A program made the position numbers and the translations under genes. DNA of 36,926 nt from Nitrospirota bacterium (GTDB lineage Bacteria; Nitrospirota; Nitrospiria; Nitrospirales; Nitrospiraceae), in contig JAGXAR010000034.1 in assembly GCA_018971525.1 (NCBI GenBank), positions 1 to 36,926 of the forward strand, read 5' to 3'. The notes below the pieces were generated by a model. It was not told the origin of the DNA. It saw only the letters and a program-made list of their open reading frames with translations, and did not search any database. Positions 1 through 7,115 of the stretch are shown here, piece by piece (within the stretch, counting starts at the first letter, position 1; each line of letters starts with the position of its first letter).

Positions 1-1
1 A

Positions 2-82
2 GAACGTGAAACAGTCTTCAGGAGCATGAAGAACATCCCCGAAGAGCGCTACAAGCTCTGTTGCGGAGAGGGGCACGCTTGA
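2..82 (+). CDS. C-terminal end of an upstream protein (partial)
   Basis: Reading from base 2 gives 26 codons ending in TGA at 80-82, with C-terminal residues KLCCGEGHA. The other two plus-strand frames close early. The stop lies one base before the ATG of the next gene, the spacing expected inside an operon. Only the tail is visible, so no family can be assigned. The adjacent Cys pair and terminal His are the only notable residues. A short independent ORF from the ATG at 26 is possible but its AGGAG sits too close to that ATG. Confidence 0.45.
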   Translation, partial: ERETVFRSMKNIPEERYKLCCGEGHA

Positions 83-83
83 T

Positions 84-461
84 ATGTTGGACAGAGGTCC
101 TGGCATCCTCGTGGCGCTGCTCATTGTTGGGGGAGGAGCTTGGGTGAGCGGAGGGAGTTTGCGGACTGCAATGCCGGCAGCCCCTGCGGCTGACCAACCA
201 GTAGCGGAAGAGACGGAACCCCTCGGCGCCGGCAGCCAGATGTTGAATCCCCACAGCGACCTCATCTTTCGAGCAACGGGGGCGAAGTCCTGCAGGGACT
301 GTCATCGAGCGGAGAGGGACAACAGTCTGAGTCCTCGGGTATTGGAAAATGATCTGGTCCGAAACCTTCGCTCGAAGGCGAAGGGCGTACATGGACCCGG
401 GCGTTTCGCTGACTGTCTCCGTTGTCATGCGGGAGGGCGAAAGGGAGTCGAGACGTATTAG
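84..461 (+). CDS. Membrane-anchored di-haem c-type cytochrome
   Basis: This 125-aa protein has an N-terminal hydrophobic segment (about residues 8-22), which is a signal anchor or signal peptide. Two CxxCH haem-attachment motifs follow, CRDCH and CLRCH, so it should be an exported di-haem protein. Its region from NPHSD through FRATG to the second CxxCH aligns with the C-terminal third of the penta-haem protein at 1052-1633, so the two share a domain. It starts one base after the preceding stop and ends 2 nt before the cytochrome b gene, so all are probably one transcript. Role inferred: periplasmic electron carrier for the adjacent cytochrome b. It is short for a multihaem cytochrome but shows no sign of truncation. 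Confidence 0.75.
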   Translation: MLDRGPGILVALLIVGGGAWVSGGSLRTAMPAAPAADQPVAEETEPLGAGSQMLNPHSDLIFRATGAKSCRDCHRAERDNSLSPRVLENDLVRNLRSKAKGVHGPGRFADCLRCHAGGRKGVETY

Positions 462-463
462 GT

Positions 464-1048
464 ATGACACCATTGTCCCGCCGTTTCACAACGGTCGTCG
501 CCCTCATGGCTGCCGCGGTCGCCGGAGTCTTCTTGTTAGAAGCATTTCTGAGTCTCGACTCTCCGTCGCCTTTCGCCCATACTCGGGAGGGACACCTCGT
601 GGGATGGGTCGGCCTGGCCGTCATCCTGCTCGTGTTCGTGTACCCGATCCGGAAGCGGATCGGCCGGAATCGTATGTGGCCGCGCCGGTGGTTCCAGGTC
701 CATATGGTGGCGGGAGTGGTCGGTCCGCTTCTGATTGTGCTGCATGCTGGGGCGCACCTGCATGCCCTGGTGCCAATTCTGGCTATGGTGGCCATGGGCA
801 TCGTAACGCTGAGTGGAATTATCGGACAGGCCGTGCATTATCTGGCCCTACGAACCCTGAACGAGGAGCGGCGGCAATTCCTGCAGCAAGGTGTCAGTCG
901 GGACGAGGCAGAAGCAAGCCTGCACGACGAGGCTTCACGGGAGGAGACGTTTCGGGTGTGGCAACTCATTCATGCGCCAATGACGCTCATGTTCATGGTG
1001 CTGGTGGCTCTGCATGTTATCGGGGCCCTGTATTTCGGGGGCCTATAG
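464..1048 (+). CDS. Four-helix membrane protein, bis-histidine cytochrome b type
   Basis: A TTG at 422 would overlap the upstream gene, so ATG 464 was chosen, giving 194 aa. Four hydrophobic segments are visible (about residues 8-27, 43-62, 79-107 and 164-190). Two of them carry spaced histidines: HMVAG to LLIVLHAGAH, and WQLIH to VALHV. Pairs of His about 14 residues apart on two helices are the pattern for two b-haems in small membrane cytochromes b. The protein sits between two multihaem cytochrome c genes, 2 nt and 3 nt away. Inferred role: membrane quinol oxidation or reduction coupled to the periplasmic c-haem partners. It could also be related to the ferric-reductase-like or cytochrome b561-like superfamily. 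The exact family is unassigned. Confidence 0.7.
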   Translation: MTPLSRRFTTVVALMAAAVAGVFLLEAFLSLDSPSPFAHTREGHLVGWVGLAVILLVFVYPIRKRIGRNRMWPRRWFQVHMVAGVVGPLLIVLHAGAHLHALVPILAMVAMGIVTLSGIIGQAVHYLALRTLNEERRQFLQQGVSRDEAEASLHDEASREETFRVWQLIHAPMTLMFMVLVALHVIGALYFGGL

Positions 1049-1051
1049 GTC

Positions 1052-1633
1052 ATGCGCTATCTGCCTCTGCCTCGCAGGGCTGTTCCGTTTGTCGCTGTGG
1101 CGACCGTCGTCCTACTTGCGTGGTTGGGGTGGGGATCGATCAGCCATCCAGAAGCGTTCTGGGCTCCCGGAGACTTGAGCCGGTACCACGCGGATGTGGC
1201 GCACTGTGTCCATTGCCATGAGCCATTCCAAGGCCCGAGCCCGACCAAGTGCCTGGCCTGTCATTCTGAAAAGCGGTTTGCCGTTCGCTCCAAACCGTCC
1301 GTGAGCGACTTTCACCGGGAGGTGATCTCCCAGCGAAAGACATGCTTGGCCTGCCATACGGAACATCGCGGGGCGCTGGCTCAAATCACGACCAACGCCA
1401 TGTTCAATCCACACGGGGAGTTCATCTTTCGAGCGACCGGAACCAGTTCGTGCAGCGCCTGCCATGAGTTCGGGTCGGACGTGGTCGCTCGACCCACGCT
1501 GCTCGACAACGAAGTTGTGCGGCATCTATTCGATGAAGGGGATGGGGCGCATCATCGTGGCCGGATGGCGAACTGTGTGCAGTGCCATGTGGGTGGGCAG
1601 CGAGAGATTGAGGACGATGAGCAGGGAAAATAG
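1052..1633 (+). CDS. Penta-haem c-type cytochrome, membrane anchored
   Basis: 193 aa with a hydrophobic N-terminal anchor at about residues 11-28. Five CxxCH motifs can be read in order: CVHCH, CLACH, CLACH, CSACH and CVQCH. Several extra histidines (for example FHREV, TEHRG) could be distal ligands, as in class III or NrfH-like multihaem cytochromes. The last two haems lie in a block (NPHGEF, FRATG, then CVQCHVGG) that is shared with the di-haem protein at 84-461, so a domain duplication has been split between two genes. It begins 3 nt after the cytochrome b stop. Together they look like a quinol-linked, periplasm-facing electron-transfer module. The direction of electron flow and the partner cannot be determined here. 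Confidence 0.8.
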   Translation: MRYLPLPRRAVPFVAVATVVLLAWLGWGSISHPEAFWAPGDLSRYHADVAHCVHCHEPFQGPSPTKCLACHSEKRFAVRSKPSVSDFHREVISQRKTCLACHTEHRGALAQITTNAMFNPHGEFIFRATGTSSCSACHEFGSDVVARPTLLDNEVVRHLFDEGDGAHHRGRMANCVQCHVGGQREIEDDEQGK

Positions 1634-1695
1634 TCGGGTGCCCTAGCTGCCCTACGACGAGGCAGCCCCGGCACAGAGAACATAGGGGGATTCCA

Positions 1696-2127
1696 ATGAG
1701 TCGATTATCCTACGTCGGTCTAGTCATGCTCGGGGTAGTACTATTTGATGGAGCCCTTGTTCAGGCCGATCGGCAACCGGCCAAGACGCCGGCGACAGCA
1801 CAAAGCGATGCCGAGCGGGGCAGAGCGGTCTTCAACGGGAAGGGCGTCTGCTACTACTGCCATGGCGTTGATGGGAACAAGGACCAACAACCGCAACTCG
1901 CAGCCGACACCGCCGCGCTCATCGCTCAACTCAATCCTCCACCCACCGACCTCAGGAATCGAACGGCGCTCCGATTAACCACCGACAAAGCACGAGCGAA
2001 GGTCATCCGGGAAGGCCATCCCGGAACAGGAATGTTCCCCGACACCACGATGACGAGTCAGGAGCTCAGGGACACCCTGGCTTATCTGGCTCTCCTCAGG
2101 AGTGAAAGCTCCGCGAAACGCAAATGA
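1696..2127 (+). CDS. Mono-haem cytochrome c (class I)
   Basis: 143 aa with a signal peptide (about residues 1-25), then a single haem motif CYYCH at 52-56. The C-terminal part holds the methionine-containing stretch GTGMFPDTTM and an amphipathic closing helix, as in cytochrome c6/cbb3-type class I domains. An AGGGGGA sequence lies upstream of ATG 1696. It is separated from the penta-haem gene by 62 nt and its stop touches the following frame. Inferred role: soluble periplasmic electron shuttle for the upstream membrane module. The specific partner is unknown. Confidence 0.85.
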   Translation: MSRLSYVGLVMLGVVLFDGALVQADRQPAKTPATAQSDAERGRAVFNGKGVCYYCHGVDGNKDQQPQLAADTAALIAQLNPPPTDLRNRTALRLTTDKARAKVIREGHPGTGMFPDTTMTSQELRDTLAYLALLRSESSAKRK

Positions 2128-2165
2128 TGCAGCGCTTCCGTTATGAAGGGAAGAGAAATGGAGCC

Positions 2166-2552
2166 ATGCCCATGCAAAAGTTGTTGATCTGCTGTGCCCT
2201 CTCCGTGTTGTTCGCAGGAGCCTCCATGAACGGGGATGGTCGTCTCGCTCTGGCGAGCGACGGTGGCCCACAGGGCGCTGACAAGAATAGTCCAAGCGGG
2301 ACGTCTTCAAGACATCCCACGGGGGATAACACCCGCGGCGAGGAACTCTACAACGGCAGTTGCGTTGTCTGTCACGGCCAACGAGCGACAGGAGGCATCG
2401 GTCCTCGATTGGCGGGCAATTCCGTGCTGTCGACCGAGCAGGCATTCTGGAAGATCGTGTCCGAAGGGCGACACGTGATGCCGCCGTTAAAAGACGCCTT
2501 GACCGAGCAACAGATGGCCGACATCCAGGCTTGGCTGAAGACGCTGCGTTGA
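2166..2552 (+). CDS. Mono-haem cytochrome c (class I)
   Basis: The frame is open from ATG 2124, which overlaps the preceding stop. ATG 2166 is preferred because it starts directly at a signal peptide (MPMQKLLICCALSVLFAG) and has AGGGAAGAG about 10 nt upstream. That gives 128 aa. The haem motif is CVVCH at 66-70, preceded by the typical GEELYNGS helix. The presumed axial Met is in HVMPP. The C-terminal helix ends in DIQAWLKTLR. This is a class I fold like cytochrome c6 or the c-domain of cytochrome oxidases. It closes the redox cluster. A 380-nt gap follows. Confidence 0.85.
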   Translation: MPMQKLLICCALSVLFAGASMNGDGRLALASDGGPQGADKNSPSGTSSRHPTGDNTRGEELYNGSCVVCHGQRATGGIGPRLAGNSVLSTEQAFWKIVSEGRHVMPPLKDALTEQQMADIQAWLKTLR

Positions 2553-2940
2553 TTTGAAAGACTTTGAGAGACAAGGTGCCGGGGTATTCACTGCGTCAGG
2601 AATAGGACGAAGACCAATTAGAAATCCACAACAAGCAGGCCTACCTACCTCTCCTCAGACGCGAAGGTGCTGCAAGAAGCACATGACGGCGTTGCTCTCA
2701 TACGATGATTCCATCGAATGAGCCTGTGCAGCAATTTGAACGGACAGAAATCGATTCATGGAGCATAATGGTGTGAAAGGCATCGGTTAGACAAGATACA
2801 GAGATGGGGACCTAATGTCTGGCTTGTAATATACTTTGAGCGCACGATAGAAGACACTCAAAGTCAACAAAACTCATTGATCATGGTGATGGAATTATTG
2901 AGATCGTAAGATTCATTGGTTATCCGGAAAGGGGGTGCCG
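2553..2940 (+). other. Intergenic region without a convincing gene
   Basis: No reading frame here looks coding on either strand. It is visibly less GC-rich than the flanking genes. The only structure I can point to is the dyad at 2833-2864, listed separately. No T-tract terminator follows the cytochrome gene. Confidence 0.5.
2833..2864. promoter_or_regulatory. Inverted repeat, candidate operator
   Basis: ACTTTGAG at 2833-2840 and CTCAAAGT at 2857-2864 are perfect 8-bp inverted arms around a 16-nt spacer. They lie about 80 nt before the lipoprotein start. A TAATAT sequence at 2827-2832 overlaps the first arm and could be a -10 box. Spacing and symmetry fit a dimeric regulator site, but this is inference. 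Confidence 0.3.
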
Positions 2941-3441
2941 ATGGTGCGACAGAGGCAAGTGATGACATTCTTACTCGTCGGCATTATCTGTGCGATTTCA
3001 GCATGTGCCTTCAATTCCCCAAATTATGAAAAACTTGCCGAATATCTTCATTCGCCGGAAGGGTTTGCTCAATGGCAGCAGATGGAAGGCCAGCTTGCCA
3101 AGGTAGCGGAATCCGCTGCGACCGAATATAACCGCACGCACACTATGGAGGCGCTTCGAAGCTATGAGACGGCGATCCGGGAGTATCTTGACCATGGATT
3201 TTTGCTGTATCACGCATTCAGCGATTCTCCGTATGATCTCCCCAAAGGACTGCGGCGGTCGCTTGAACGTCGCACCGCGGAACTCATGGACGTAGCCGAT
3301 GGATACCTGAAGGAACACAGTATCCCCATTGCTGTCGGCATTGCGAGAGAGGTCATTTTGAAATATAACGCCGGCGTCATGGATCACCCTCAACATCGAG
3401 CTGAAGGCATCATGCTAGAGTACCGTTATCGGCGGAATTAG
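2941..3441 (+). CDS. Small lipoprotein of unknown function
   Basis: ATG 2941 is chosen over GTG 2935 because the GGAAAGGGGG ribosome-binding site then has normal spacing. The product is 166 aa. The N-terminus is a lipoprotein signal: basic MVRQRQ, a hydrophobic core, then the lipobox ISAC with the acylated Cys at about residue 22. The mature part looks mostly helical and soluble, with many charged residues and no Cys motifs. I recognise no domain. It precedes the Tll0287-like gene by about 55 nt in the same direction, so the two may be co-expressed. Confidence 0.7.
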   Translation: MVRQRQVMTFLLVGIICAISACAFNSPNYEKLAEYLHSPEGFAQWQQMEGQLAKVAESAATEYNRTHTMEALRSYETAIREYLDHGFLLYHAFSDSPYDLPKGLRRSLERRTAELMDVADGYLKEHSIPIAVGIAREVILKYNAGVMDHPQHRAEGIMLEYRYRRN

Positions 3442-3496
3442 CACGGGTGCAACCCGAACTGTTTTAAGCTGAATGAGAAAGGCACAAGGAGGCCAT

Positions 3497-4054
3497 ATGA
3501 AACGTTGGATCCCATTGAAGGTCGGGTGCGCATTGACCTTGCTCTGTGTCGGCTTGACTGTTCTCCCAGGAGAAGCGGCTGAGATCTCTAAAGATCAAAC
3601 CGTGCGATACATCCTTGCCATGGTAAAAGCCTTTCGTACAACCTATGTCCGGCATATTGTCGAGCGAATGAAGAAGGTGGGGGTTCAATCCAAAGAAGGT
3701 TGGATCAAAGATGCTCATGCAATCATGCTGCCGTTCGAATTTGTTTCCCGGGGCGGGGCCAAGATCAAGCAGGAAGTGCAGGGTCTTGACGTGGGTCTGA
3801 TCTCGCTGACCCCGATCGACCCGTCCAACCTGCCGAAAACCCCTGCCGAGCGTGAGGCGCTTGCGAGCATGGTCGCGGATTCGACGCGGACCGTTCTCAC
3901 GTTCGGCGACGGCGATCAATTTAAGGGGCTCGCGGCAGACATTGTCATTGAGCAGCATTGCGCTGACTGCCACAATCAGCATCCGAAGAGTACAAAGAGG
4001 GATTTTAAGCCAGGCGACGTGATGGGAGCCATCGTCGTGAGATTAAGCCAATAG
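3497..4054 (+). CDS. Tll0287-like (DUF3365) single-haem periplasmic protein
   Basis: Start ATG 3497 follows an excellent AAGGAGG at 3486-3492. The frame is open further upstream but has no comparable site. The product is 185 aa with a signal peptide ending near GEAAE. The body contains the region around FVSRGG, followed by a haem motif CADCH near residue 154 and then NQHP. A c-haem motif late in the chain after an alpha/beta sensor-like fold is the pattern of the Tll0287-like family, a haem-binding PAS-like domain. Inferred role: periplasmic redox or gas sensing, or a small electron carrier. No histidine kinase or other output domain is attached or adjacent. Confidence 0.7.
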   Translation: MKRWIPLKVGCALTLLCVGLTVLPGEAAEISKDQTVRYILAMVKAFRTTYVRHIVERMKKVGVQSKEGWIKDAHAIMLPFEFVSRGGAKIKQEVQGLDVGLISLTPIDPSNLPKTPAEREALASMVADSTRTVLTFGDGDQFKGLAADIVIEQHCADCHNQHPKSTKRDFKPGDVMGAIVVRLSQ

Positions 4055-4070
4055 TTGCATTGAGAAAAAT

Positions 4071-4088
4071 AAAGGGGTCTGACCCTTT
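4071..4088. repeat. GGGGTC palindrome, copy 1
   Basis: AAAGGGGTCTGACCCTTT forms a near-perfect hairpin 16 nt after the Tll0287-like stop. Related copies are at 5364-5384 and 6300-6318. It could double as a terminator between the convergent genes on either side. The rest of the gap to 4265 contains no gene I can support. Confidence 0.6.
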
Positions 4089-4265
4089 AAGTTTGCCCGA
4101 CGATGGACCATCGCCTGCTCAAGTCCCTCGCATGCCCATCTATTCCATCGCCTCCGTCTTGAACTGTCTGAACAGCGTCCTCCAGTCTATGCCTTGTGTC
4201 GATGTTCTCGTCAGATCCCGCTGATTACCCATAGCGCCCGGACGCTGCAGCAACCATCCCGGTGA

Positions 4266-4529
4266 TCACCTGTTATCTAGCACGGGTGAGCCTGAGCGGC
4301 TCAACCTTGTTCGGAAGGCATTCGCGCGAGGGTCATCCTTCAGGCAATCGCGGCAGCAGGTGTAAGCGAATGTAATGTCCTCCGGCCTCAGCTTGCGCGA
4401 GACCATGTAGATCTGCAAATCCTGCCACAACCCTTTGCCAGCCTCGCTCCTAGTGTCGTCTTGGGCTTTGTCGCAGAAGCAGCAAACCGGCAGAATCTGT
4501 TTCATCTGTGCCTTCGTCCAGCAGTTCAT
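4266..4529 (-). CDS. Small Zn-ribbon-like protein, third gene of the cluster
   Basis: Start ATG 4529 overlaps the stop of the upstream gene (ATGA) and has GGGGAG about 8 nt upstream. The product is 87 aa. Two cysteine knuckles are visible: CCFC at residues 16-19 and CCRDC in the second half (FAYTCCRDC). These would form one Zn site. The stretch around QDLQIYMVSRKLRPED looks like a normal globular protein. The function is unknown. Because the gene is translationally coupled to another Zn-ribbon gene and to a winged-helix-like gene, the three probably act together. Confidence 0.65.
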   Translation of the reverse strand: MNCWTKAQMKQILPVCCFCDKAQDDTRSEAGKGLWQDLQIYMVSRKLRPEDITFAYTCCRDCLKDDPRANAFRTRLSRSGSPVLDNR

Positions 4530-4795
4530 TCGTTGAATCTCCCCATGACCGGCCTGCGCCTCTGCGAAGGGTGCTGCGTCCTGACCGCAAGGATCGACGA
4601 CCTGCGCCTGACGCGCCACGTCGATGGGCGGACCTTCCCGTTCACCGCATTGCGCCGATTCTGCACAATGACGGGATCCACGATCTCTCCGCAGACCAGG
4701 CACCGCAGGACGCGAAACCGGTCCGCCCATATTCCACAGTGCCAGTCCCGAAACCCCTCGGCATGCATCAAGCCTCTACAACGGGAACAATTCAT
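4526..4795 (-). CDS. Small Zn-ribbon protein (CSRC/CLVC)
   Basis: 89 aa starting MNCSRCRGLM. The first CxxC (residues 3-6) is followed by a second in RCLVCGEIVDPVI, so this is a classical Zn ribbon at the N-terminus. The rest is rich in Arg and looks disordered or nucleic-acid binding. It resembles the protein at 29117-29356, which has CHRCGGLM and CVMCGERVDQVIL at the same spacing, so the two are paralogues. The start has GAGAGGAA upstream. Its start overlaps the stop of the winged-helix-like gene (ATGA) and its own stop overlaps the next start. Likely a regulatory or nucleic-acid-binding accessory protein, but that is inference. Confidence 0.7.
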   Translation of the reverse strand: MNCSRCRGLMHAEGFRDWHCGIWADRFRVLRCLVCGEIVDPVIVQNRRNAVNGKVRPSTWRVRRRSSILAVRTQHPSQRRRPVMGRFNE

Positions 4796-5196
4796 GGCTC
4801 GGTTCCTCTCACAGTCGTGCGGACCTGATCGAATCGACCGGCCAAGTGGTGACTGCCTGCTGCCTCTGTGACGGGAGCACTCGGCCGTGGAACCTGCGCA
4901 AGCGAAATGTGATACCCGAACCGGGAAGGATGCTGGAGCATCACCTTCGCATTCCGACTGAGCCGGTCAACGGCGCTGAACACTTGGTTCCACGTGTAGC
5001 CCTGTAGATGGGTGACCATCTCCTCGATGGAACAGGGCCCCAGCCGTTCTAAGTCCTGTAGAATGTTTTTTTCGACCTCACCGGTGCTTGTCACAGTCAC
5101 CTCCCCAGCGCACTGCGCTTGATAATTTGTGTCTGGTACAAAATCTCCATGCATGAACGGGGTTATGACAGCTGCCTCGGGTTTCATGGGTGTCAT
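4792..5196 (-). CDS. Winged-helix-like protein, WNQVF family
   Basis: The frame is open from 5325. ATG 5196 is a provisional start; 5187 and 5154 are alternatives. The product is about 134 aa. The core VEKNILQDLERLGPCSIEEM, then YTWNQVFSAVDRLSR, then VMLQHPSRFGYHI has the helix-helix-helix-strand pattern of a winged helix. It aligns with the protein at 25332-25550, where LSWNQVFLAVDRLSR occupies the same place, so they are paralogues. This copy has an extra N-terminal extension and a Pro-rich tail. It is the first gene of a three-gene cluster with ATGA overlaps. Inferred role: transcriptional regulator. Confidence 0.65.
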   Translation of the reverse strand: MTPMKPEAAVITPFMHGDFVPDTNYQAQCAGEVTVTSTGEVEKNILQDLERLGPCSIEEMVTHLQGYTWNQVFSAVDRLSRNAKVMLQHPSRFGYHISLAQVPRPSAPVTEAAGSHHLAGRFDQVRTTVRGTEP

Positions 5197-5363
5197 ATCT
5201 AGACGACCTGCCCAAGCCATACTATCGGTCAGGCTTCGATTCCGTTGTCGTATTTTTGAATGGTCATAATGTCGTGGTTTGTACGACAAGAAGCAGGGAG
5301 GACCGGCGCAGGGGCTGAGCGTCAAGAGACGAGCCTGTGTTGAATGGCGTAGCAGGTGGAATT

Positions 5364-5384
5364 AAAGGGGTCTAAAACCCCTTA
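5364..5384. repeat. GGGGTC palindrome, copy 2
   Basis: AAAGGGGTCTAAAACCCCTT forms a hairpin with an 8-bp stem. It is related to the copies at 4071-4088 and 6300-6318. Copies 1 and 2 bracket the Zn-ribbon/winged-helix cluster, and copies 2 and 3 bracket the attC-like segment. Confidence 0.6.
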
Positions 5385-5429
5385 AACTCGGTTCCAGGCC
5401 TTCCGACAGTTCAGATATAAAGTAACGAG

Positions 5430-5521
5430 GCCTAATGAGGCATTGGAGTCGACCGCCGCGCAACCCATTGAACTTCGCCGGGGCAGATGACGGGCGGTGG
5501 CTTGACACCAGGCCGTTAGGC
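5430..5521 (+). other. Integron attC-like recombination site
   Basis: The left end GCCTAAT (5430-5436) matches the RYYYAAC core with one change. The right end GTTAGGC (5515-5521) matches GTTRRRY exactly. The two ends pair over seven positions, one being G-T. Inside, TGG/CCA, GTC/GAC and ACCGCC/GGCGGT (5452-5457 with 5493-5498) also pair, with unpaired bases between blocks as in attC extrahelical bases. The length of 92 nt is within the known attC range. An ORF starts 18 nt after the right core, as in a gene cassette. No integrase gene and no second attC were found nearby, so it may be an isolated remnant. Confidence 0.55.
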
Positions 5522-5539
5522 GTGCGCAATACGAAAGTA

Positions 5540-5701
5540 ATGAGCGCAAAACGGAGGAAGAACGCCAAAAAACATTCCGGTTGAGATCATCTGGTGCCCT
5601 CGTCTATTGAAGTCGCGCTAGAAGAAGCAGGGGGTGAGCCTATCGAATGGGTGAACAGCTTGAAGGGATCCATCCCGCAATCCCTATCACCAGCCGATTG
5701 A
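5540..5701 (+). pseudogene. Cassette-position ORF with an in-frame stop
   Basis: ATG 5540 opens 14 codons (MSAKRRKNAKKHSG), then TGA at 5582-5584. The same frame continues with coding-like sequence (SIEVALEEAGGEPIEW, then SIPQSLSPAD) to a TGA at 5699-5701. If the first TGA is a mutation the original product was about 53 aa, basic at the N-terminus and acidic later. A reinitiation at GTG about 5594 giving 35 aa cannot be excluded. Its position right after the attC-like site is what a gene cassette would show. The family is not recognised. Confidence 0.4.
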
Positions 5702-5702
5702 A

Positions 5703-6107
5703 TCACTTAGCTCGATGGTTCTCCTGGAGAGTCTCCGCTTTCTGCCGATGGTCGTCTGCAAGCCTCTGGAATTCGATCGCCTCCTTGCGGCACTGTTGGC
5801 CCGCATTCTTGAGGCTGCTTCGGCGGAAATTTTTAGGATCTTCGGCTTGGGTAATTTTCAGTGCAGAATCTTCAAATTTCAGAGCCGTAATTTCCACTTG
5901 CTGAGCCTGTTTCTGATAGATCAAGGCCGCCGAGAGATGGTCGTCGGCGGCTGCAGTTGATTGCAGTTTACTCTCAAGCTCCGCAGGCAGGCGCCAGTCA
6001 CCGACTCCTGGGCATCCGAGTGCTGATTCAGCCATCGCGATCACACCCGTAATAATGGGCAGCAGCAGATTTCTCGATACAAGAACAGAATGCTGTACAA
6101 GTGCCAT
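5703..6107 (-). CDS. Exported helical protein of unknown function
   Basis: The frame is open from 6206, but ATG 6107 is preceded by AAAGGGTAAAGG and starts directly at a signal peptide (MALVQHSVLVSRNLLLPIIT). The product is 134 aa. The mature part is almost entirely helical and charged (LESKLQSTAAADDHLSAAL, KFEDSALKITQAED, then FQRLADDHRQKAETLQE), with one pair of Cys. A periplasmic coiled-coil or helical-bundle protein is likely. It faces the cassette ORF, ending 2 nt from that ORF's stop. No enzymatic motif is visible. Confidence 0.6.
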   Translation of the reverse strand: MALVQHSVLVSRNLLLPIITGVIAMAESALGCPGVGDWRLPAELESKLQSTAAADDHLSAALIYQKQAQQVEITALKFEDSALKITQAEDPKNFRRSSLKNAGQQCRKEAIEFQRLADDHRQKAETLQENHRAK

Positions 6108-6299
6108 AGCCTTTACCCTTTGCGTATAAACCCAGCGTGGAGTTCCGTCAGCGCAGTGGCGAGTATGCATGAAAATTATTCGGAGGCCAATCGAATCTTG
6201 GCACAAGATAGGTTTGACGTGCGCATCGTGCGGATGCGCTCGCCGTCCAGGCCCAATTAATCCGCTTGTAACTTGAGAAAGCTTAGGACCTGGTGGGAT

Positions 6300-6318
6300 A
6301 AGAGGTCTGACCCCTTAA
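6300..6318. repeat. GGGGTC palindrome, copy 3 (degenerate)
   Basis: AAGAGGTCTGACCCCTTAA is a slightly decayed copy of the palindrome at 4071-4088. It lies in the roughly 480-nt gap between 6108 and 6587, in which I see no other gene. Confidence 0.5.
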
Positions 6319-6587
6319 ATTCTCCCGTTAAATTCTTCCACGAGCCAAACCGGGGATCGGTAGGGCTTCATGGCGCGCTTTCATAAGCCCTGCTGAATTA
6401 CCAACCGCTCGCCCATCGCTTTTCGTCAAATTTCATCATAAGATTTGGCCGATTCAAAAACTAATGAATAAGAGATGACCGATACGAGCGAGGGAGCAGG
6501 GGGCCTAAGCAGCGCATCGGATGAATCTAAGATGTCAGATCCTTCACATTGATCCTTTCTCTTTTTCAGGCGAGGGGAGGGTTGTCC

Positions 6588-7115
6588 ATGACTACGCGGT
6601 CTTTCTCTCGATGGATGGCGGTTGCAGGATGCGTCGGCGCGTTTGCGGCGAGCGTGCACGCGCCCGTTGGCGCTGCGGACGGCAACAAGGCCTGCGGGCT
6701 GCTAACTCCCTCTGAGTTGCAGACCGTCCTGGGAACTACAGTGAGCCTGAGTGGCGGCGGGATGGCCGCAAGAGGAGTCGCTCTCTGCACCGGTCAGACC
6801 TCGACAGCGACGGTGATGCTGCGGCTCAGCACCGGACTCGACCAGAAAAGAGATCGCTCAGGCGGCACAGAGAAGAAAGGCATCGAAGTCGTTAAGAAGA
6901 AGGGGATTCAGGTCTACGTGAAGGCGTTTGGGTCGATTACTTGCTCAACCATGGTGCCACCCGAGAACCTCGCGCAGCACGGATTCAATACGACCTGCAC
7001 GGTCAGCAAACCGACCGCTGTCGCCGGGGTCGAGGTGATCGCGAAGAGCCAGCAAGATATGGTTTCGATCGAACGGTTGCATCCGCTGGCGGAGAAAATG
7101 GCCGGTCGTTTCTAG
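6588..7115 (+). CDS. Exported protein, DUF3558-like
   Basis: ATG 6588 follows GGGGAGGG with normal spacing. An upstream in-frame ATG at 6549 has no such site. The product is 175 aa with a signal peptide ending near APVGAADG. The mature protein begins ACGLLTPSELQTVLG, a pattern seen in DUF3558-type exported proteins, and has four Cys that could form two disulphides (ACGLL, ALCTG, ITCST, TTCTV). The role is unknown. It is convergent with the oxygenase gene. Confidence 0.65.
   Translation: MTTRSFSRWMAVAGCVGAFAASVHAPVGAADGNKACGLLTPSELQTVLGTTVSLSGGGMAARGVALCTGQTSTATVMLRLSTGLDQKRDRSGGTEKKGIEVVKKKGIQVYVKAFGSITCSTMVPPENLAQHGFNTTCTVSKPTAVAGVEVIAKSQQDMVSIERLHPLAEKMAGRF

Noticed and set aside
5362-5568. 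68-aa minus-strand ORF
   Set aside because: It runs through the palindrome and attC-like site and has no ribosome-binding site.
6230-6345. Second attC site near GCCCAAT and GTTAAAT
   Set aside because: The two cores do not pair with each other and no inner stem was found.
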